Part shown: piece by piece, positions 59,301-64,000 of the stretch
Layout of the letters: each line of letters opens with the position of its first letter
How positions within the stretch are numbered: position 1 is the first letter of the stretch
Position numbers and translations under genes: made by a program
NCBI GenBank assembly: GCA_036346255.1
Contig: CM070617.1
Location: 62,001-126,000 of the forward strand
Source of the DNA: Ampelocalamus luodianensis
Lineage: Eukaryota; Streptophyta; Magnoliopsida; Poales; Poaceae
Reading direction: 5' to 3'
Length of the DNA stretch: 64,000 nucleotides
Notes under the pieces: model-generated
What the model saw: only the letters and a program-made list of their open reading frames with translations
Told to the model about the DNA's origin: nothing
The model's database searches: none

Positions 59301-60863
59301 CACCTCACCTTGGGTAACGAACTAATTACGGAGGCGGTCAACAGAAATGGAGCTAACCACTACTTATTCGTCTCTTCTCTTCCCATAGACTCACTACGTT
59401 GAACCGCCGCCGCCGTCGCCACCTGCGCCTGGCTGAGCTCCACTGCGTCCCTCGTCCCGCGCTATATCTATGGCCTTGGGTTGCGCCGCTCGCAACCAAA
59501 TTGGGCTACACCGGCACTGGGAGAGGCGACCTCAATCGACAGTGACAAAGAGGACGTGGCTGGCTGGCGGCTGAGTCTGTGAGATGGGAATGGGATAGGA
59601 GGCTGTTAGTCCAGGAACAAAATTCGTCAAAGTTAATTTCTTTGTGGGAAGTTTTTTATTTTTATCTCTTTGTTATCGGGTTTTCAGGACATGGAAGGGA
59701 GTTTTTGGCTCACATAACACTATTGCTAGGTGTAACAGTGATTTTAGCCCTCTCCTGGCCGCAATGACAAAAATGGCACTACGGACCTACCGCCAATTGA
59801 CACTTCGCCATGTCCAGTCCCCAAGGGGGCGGACTCCCCCTCCACCGCGCCCCTAGAGGCCAGATTCCCCATTGCGCGCTACGTGTGAAATTCGGCCCCC
59901 AAGGGGCCGAACATGCCTGCACCGTGCCCCAGGGGCGCGGACAAGGCGAAGTTCGGTCCCTAGGGCACAGACAAGGCAATGTCGTACAATGGGGGCATCG
60001 TGGAGCTTATTGTCGTACAATGGGGACACGCGCACAGGGTGGAGCTTTGGCTCTAATTCAAATTGGTTAAAAAATGAATTTTGACACTATTTACCACTAT
60101 TTGAACACTACTTAATACTATTTGTTGCCTCCCCTCCCCACTACCTCCTCCTATCGTCGGCGCTACCTTCCCGCGCAGCCGCCTCCTCTCCTCCCTTCTG
60201 ACGAGGATCCAATAATCCTCAATTAATTAAATTATTTATCTGTAATATTCATTATAGATGATAAGTGGGGATGGTGGACGGCGGCTCACGGGAGTGAGGG
60301 GGTGGGAAGGGGAAGGGAAGCGGGAGCGGGAGCGGAGGGCGGTGATGGAAGGGAATTGCGAGGGAAGGAAGAGCTCGTAGGAGCACGCGTGATAGGCAGG
60401 GTCTCAGATGGCGGTAGTGGGGCGGTGTCACAGATTTCTCCTTCTCCTTGCGTCTCGGGTTCAATCCTCCTTGAACCTTGCGATGAAGATGATGACAGCA
60501 GCGCCTTCTTCCTCGTAGCGATGTAGATGAATATCAAGATATTCACGTACTAATCAATCACAAAGAAGATTATAAGCATGAACTCGAAGCCTCTCCAATC
60601 GTGAACGACAAAGATCATGAATTAGACGAGTTGAATCGTATAGATTCAGTAGGCAATCTCAAGAACGAGGTGTTCTTGCCTTGCACTAACCTCAACAAAC
60701 TCTAGATGGGAAAATCTCAACAAACATGCAAGATATTACGTTACAAAGCCGCTATGACTTTTCTGTATTTCTTTCTAAAAATTATTCCCCCTTTACAATG
60801 GGCGATGCCCTGGCCTTATATTGGCATCTAAGGGTGCGGCCAACTCACACACGGCCTAATGTC
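59301..60863. other. Intergenic, no gene recognised
   Basis: GC-rich at 59400-59560 and 59800-60000, with repeated CCCAAGGGG and GGGGCC-type phrases, otherwise AT-rich. Overlapping ORFs on both strands lack domain content. Confidence 0.4.
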
Positions 60864-61000
60864 GATTCTATCTCTAACTCTCGTATTGTATAGAGATTCT
60901 TTCCTAATACAGTTATGGAAAGATTACAACTGGATTCTATCTCTAACTCTCGTATCGTACAGAGATTCTTTCCTAATACAATTATGGAAAGATTACAACC
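60864..61000. repeat. Two 69-bp tandem repeats
   Basis: GATTCTATCTCTAACTCTCG through GATTACAAC occurs at 60864 and again at 60933 with four or five substitutions. The surrounding 60540-61070 resembles a reverse-strand LTR leader but no terminus is certain. Confidence 0.85.
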
Positions 61001-61083
61001 GACTCCATCTAAAAGATATATAATATACTTATCTACGAATAAAATATCTCAACCCCAAGAATCCTTTTCATGATTTAATTTGG

Positions 61084-61525
61084 ATCTCTCGGTCGTGGAC
61101 CTGGTCGTAGTCTATCTGGTCGTGATCGTAGACCACCTGGCTGTGGTCATAGACCAACTAGTCGAGGTCGTAGATCACTTGGTTGAAAACCTGGGTGAAG
61201 ACTGTTCCCATCGGGTACTGTTCTCGTCGACTGTTGTTGAGTGCTCTTCCCAACTGTTCCCGACGAGTACTCCTTTCACCGAGTACTGGTCGTAGAACCT
61301 GATCGGAAAACTGGTCGTAAGTCTGAGCCAACTGGTCGTAGAGATAGTGAAACTGGTTGTAGCTCTTCTTGAAGTGGTTGTAGATCTTAGTGATCTGGTC
61401 ATGGACCTTGGAAAACTGATCGTAGACCTTAAGGAACTGGTCGTGGACCTCACTTCCTTCTGGCTCGTCTTGCGACTGGCTTCAGCTTGTCTCCATGTAC
61501 CCAAACAAAACTGGTCGTAGGGATG
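61084..61525. repeat. Repeated CTGGTCGTAGAC-type units
   Basis: About fifteen irregularly spaced copies of (C)TGGTCGTAG(A) or a close variant, in the second half at a period near 27 bp (61300-61450). The motif matches the stems of the hairpin arrays at 4745 and 18893. Confidence 0.7.
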
Positions 61526-61599
61526 TTCGCATCATCATGAATGATGTTCCAGCATACATTTTTTGAATTGGGGTAGCGGGATGAATCAGGTGGTTGTTT

Positions 61600-61860
61600 G
61601 ATATTCCAGTAGATAAAATGGAATGCTATTCATTTGGTTTTAATGTTCCAACATTTCATCGATGACGTTCCAAGCATTAAGTTATAACGGGGGGTGGACC
61701 AATGTTCCACATATTTGGTTAAATGTTCAGACGGTTCATCGATGATGCTCCATGCATTAAGTTATAACAGGTGATGGACCAATGTTTCCCGCGTTTGATT
61801 TCAATGTTCCAACGGTTCATTGTTGATGTTCCAACATTTCATAGATGATGTTCGAACAAT
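61600..61860. repeat. Degenerate 85-bp tandem repeat upstream of the RAP gene
   Basis: Units with AATGTTCCAAC, GGTTCATCGATGATG, GCATTAAGTTATAAC and GATGGACCAATG recur about three times, with decay to the right. They end about 380 bp before the RAP-protein start codon. Confidence 0.75.
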
Positions 61861-62237
61861 TCAAAGACTACTAGCGAAAACAGTTGAAACCTATCCGTGG
61901 AAGACGATTAGTTGAAGAAAACAAAAAAAATATTAATAAGACAATGGTGTAAAAAAATGACACGAGGAAAAGTAGAAGAAAATGCAACTAAAAATGAAAA
62001 AATGAAAGAAAGAAAGGAAATAGCAAAAATGGCCCATGCAACGTGCTTGTAAATGGGCCGTGGGCCGTGAGCTTAGGAGGCGCGCCGCCCAGCCCAGCGT
62101 GGCATCCAACCGCCGCCTCCTTATCCACCCGACGTCCCGACCAGACCAGACCAGACCAACCAAAAAGGCAAGGCTTTTCTTCCGTGGCGGCAGTACAGTA
62201 CCCCGGCCGTACTGCCAACCCACGCCGGCGAGGAGCA

Positions 62238-64000
62238 ATGGAAGCTGCTCTCCTCCTCTCCAGCTTCCACCACGAATCGGCGGCGTCGTCATCCCCGTGC
62301 ATGTCCACATCCCCTTCTCGGGCAGGCTTCCTTCTCGCAAGCTCGCGCCTTTCCGTGCCACGCCGCAGTGGCAGCTCGACTTCTTGGGCGCGGACCCTGA
62401 GCTTTCCACTGCGGATAACCCTGAGCCGTCCGAGGAGGAGGAGGACCAGCTCCCCGCCGAGAGCACCGACTGGTGCGTCCGCGCGCGTCGTGCCGCTCTG
62501 CGCTCCATCGAGGCGCGGGGCTTGTCGCCCTCGCTCCAGCGGATGGTCTCCTTGCCCAACAAGAAGAAGAATCTCAAGAAGAAAAAGAAGAAGGCCGACG
62601 AGCTCAAGCCTCGCAAGGAGAAGGTGGCGGTGGATGCTTCCGATGGAGACGACGAAATCGATGATGATTTGGAGGACGACCTCGAGCTCAGGGTCGCGCA
62701 GTTCGCAGACGCCATGTTCGACGAAAAGCGCCAGAGGAACAGGGAGCTCTTCATCCAGACCCTCTCCGGCTTCTCAGCTGGGCGGCCGCCGTCCAACAGG
62801 AGCAAGGAGTTGTCCTCAACAGGTCCATCGTCCAGGCTCACACCGCGGAGGAGGTGCTGGCACTCACAGCCGAGGTGATTGCGGCTGTCGCCAAAGGTCT
62901 CAGCCCCTCGCCACTCACTCCACTCAACATCGCCACTGCGCTCCACCGCATTGCCAAGAACATGGAGACGGTCTCCATGACACAGACGCACCGCCTCGCC
63001 TTTGCACGCCACAGAGACATGTCCATGCTCGTGGGGCTGGCAATGGTGGCCCTGCCGGAATGCTCGCCACAGGGTGTGTCGAACATCTGCTGGGCGTTGT
63101 CCAAGATTGGTGGTGACCTGCTCTACTTGCCGGAGATGGATAGGATTGCTGAGGTAGCGATCACCAAGCTTCAAGACTTCAACGCGCAGAATGTTGCCAA
63201 TGTCGCTGGAGCATTCGCTTCCATGCGCCAATCAGCTCCTGACCTTTCTCAGCCCTGGCCCGAAGAGCAGAACAATTAGTGCACACCTTCAAGGAGCAAG
63301 AGCTCGCTCAGTTCTTGTGGGGATGTGCTTCTCTGAATGAGTGTCTCTATCCATTGCTTGACGCACTTGATGCTGTTTTTCAGGATGCTGACAGGTTCCA
63401 GTGTCGTGTATATGATCTAGTGCCAGGCATGCGGCAGACCTCAGCCAAAGAGGCTTCTAGCGGAGAAGATGGTAGCAATGCTCATGATCTCAATTTTAGC
63501 CGAGATCAGCTTGGGAACATTGCTTGGTCCTATGCTGTTCTTGGGCAAATGGACCGTCAGTTCTTCTCACATATTTGGAAAACTCTGGGTCAATTTGAAG
63601 AGCAGCGAATCTCGGATCAGTATAGAGGAGACATGATGTTTGCTTCACAAGTTTATCTTGCAAATCAATCTTTGAAGCTTGAATTCCCACATCTTGATAT
63701 GTGCTTAAGAGGTGATCTTGAAGAGAAAATAACAAAAACTGGAAAGAGCAAACGGTTCAATCAGAAGACAACCTCCTCGTTTCAAAAGGAGGTTGGGCGT
63801 CTTCTATATAGTACGGGGCATGAGTGGATTAGAGAATATACAGTTGATGGTTACACTGTTGATGCAGTGTTGGTTGATGAGAAACTTGCATTTGAGATAG
63901 ATGGGCCAACACACTTCTCAAGGAATTTAGGCATGCTTTATTGCTTTTGTTGCCTTTAATCTTTATGTACCATTTCTGATAGAGCTATAGGCTGTCCATT
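62238..64000 (+). CDS. RAP-domain (OPR) plastid RNA protein, 3' end outside window, three frameshifts
   Basis: Close to the plant RAP protein that binds and matures chloroplast 16S rRNA. ATG 62238 opens a Ser-rich transit-like start (MEAALLLSSF). The body reads WQLDFLGADPEL, DWCVRARRAALRSIEARGLS, a Lys-rich stretch, an acidic DDEIDDDLEDD region, OPR-like helices (LTPLNIATALHRIAKN, PQGVSNICWALSKIGGDL, FNAQNVANVAGAFASM, LAQFLWGCASLNEC, RDQLGNIAWSYAVLGQMD), and the start of the RAP domain DAVLVDEKLAFEIDGPTHFS. The frame changes near 62290, 62790 and 63252; each change equals a one-base loss, and all are where homologues are collinear. The exon seems to end at about 63930 with AG/GCATG, a possible GC-AG intron. 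The gene is either broken or the sequence has small deletions. Confidence 0.8.

Noticed and set aside
62043..63116. 357-residue plus-strand open frame
   Set aside because: Only its start (from 62238) fits the RAP protein; past about 62290 the conserved protein continues in another frame, so most of this ORF is a shadow.
61933..63231. 432-residue minus-strand open frame
   Set aside because: Antisense to the RAP gene in GC-rich sequence, with low-complexity Ser and Phe runs and no domain.

Overview
The window is nuclear DNA from a grass (Poaceae), probably in or near the rice tribe. The evidence is spliced plant genes with GT-AG introns, Ty3/gypsy elements primed by initiator-Met tRNA, a PIF/Harbinger transposon, small MITEs, and a GC-rich, Ala-rich 5' coding style. 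I cannot name the species from the sequence alone.

Only five host loci look genuine. They are an indole-3-acetamide amidohydrolase (AMI1 type, eight exons, 304-2808 +), an NTF2/SnoaL-like small protein (four exons, 26415-27337 +), a GDSL esterase/lipase (two exons, 29250-30674 +), a dihydroflavonol-reductase/cinnamoyl-CoA-reductase-like SDR (57758-58745 -, one frame break), and the start of a plastid RAP-domain (OPR) protein (62238 to beyond the window end, three frame breaks). There is also one tRNA gene on the minus strand (27549-27622) and an isolated first exon of an ACD11-like glycolipid-transfer gene (3490-3770).

Nested transposable elements fill almost everything else. From 4.3 to 19.7 kb a spliced, decayed transposon gene is split by a Ty3/gypsy element (LTRs at 5662-6315 and 15691-16350). 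That element was itself entered at 10755 by a second gypsy element with a 3.3-kb LTR. A 1.6-kb solo LTR with matching ends sits further right (16764-18338). From 19.7 to 25.3 kb there is a truncated reverse-strand LTR, a second LTR family and a cluster of short palindromes. From 31.3 to 35.2 kb there are LTR fragments and a minisatellite. From 36.7 to 38.8 kb lies a PIF/Harbinger element. From 39.2 to 52.3 kb lies one full-length 13-kb Ty3/gypsy chromovirus with 4.2-kb LTRs. From 52.3 to 56.9 kb there are LTR remnants carrying AT microsatellites, foldback elements and a hAT MITE with a perfect 8-bp target duplication.

The host genes do not form a pathway; they are independent plant loci separated by TE blocks. 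I found no gene cluster that looks like an undescribed coding system. The most unusual structures are (a) two intronic arrays of short hairpins, built from GGTCGTA...TACGACC dyads whose stem ends covary, inside the decayed transposon gene; (b) a concentrated pattern of differences at CTG/CAG-type sites between the two LTRs of the 13-kb element and even in its primer-binding site, which looks like a sequencing or CHG-methylation-linked artefact; and (c) a tandem, recombined arrangement of the 5.4-16.3 kb gypsy element, where the 3' end of pol lies upstream of the first LTR.
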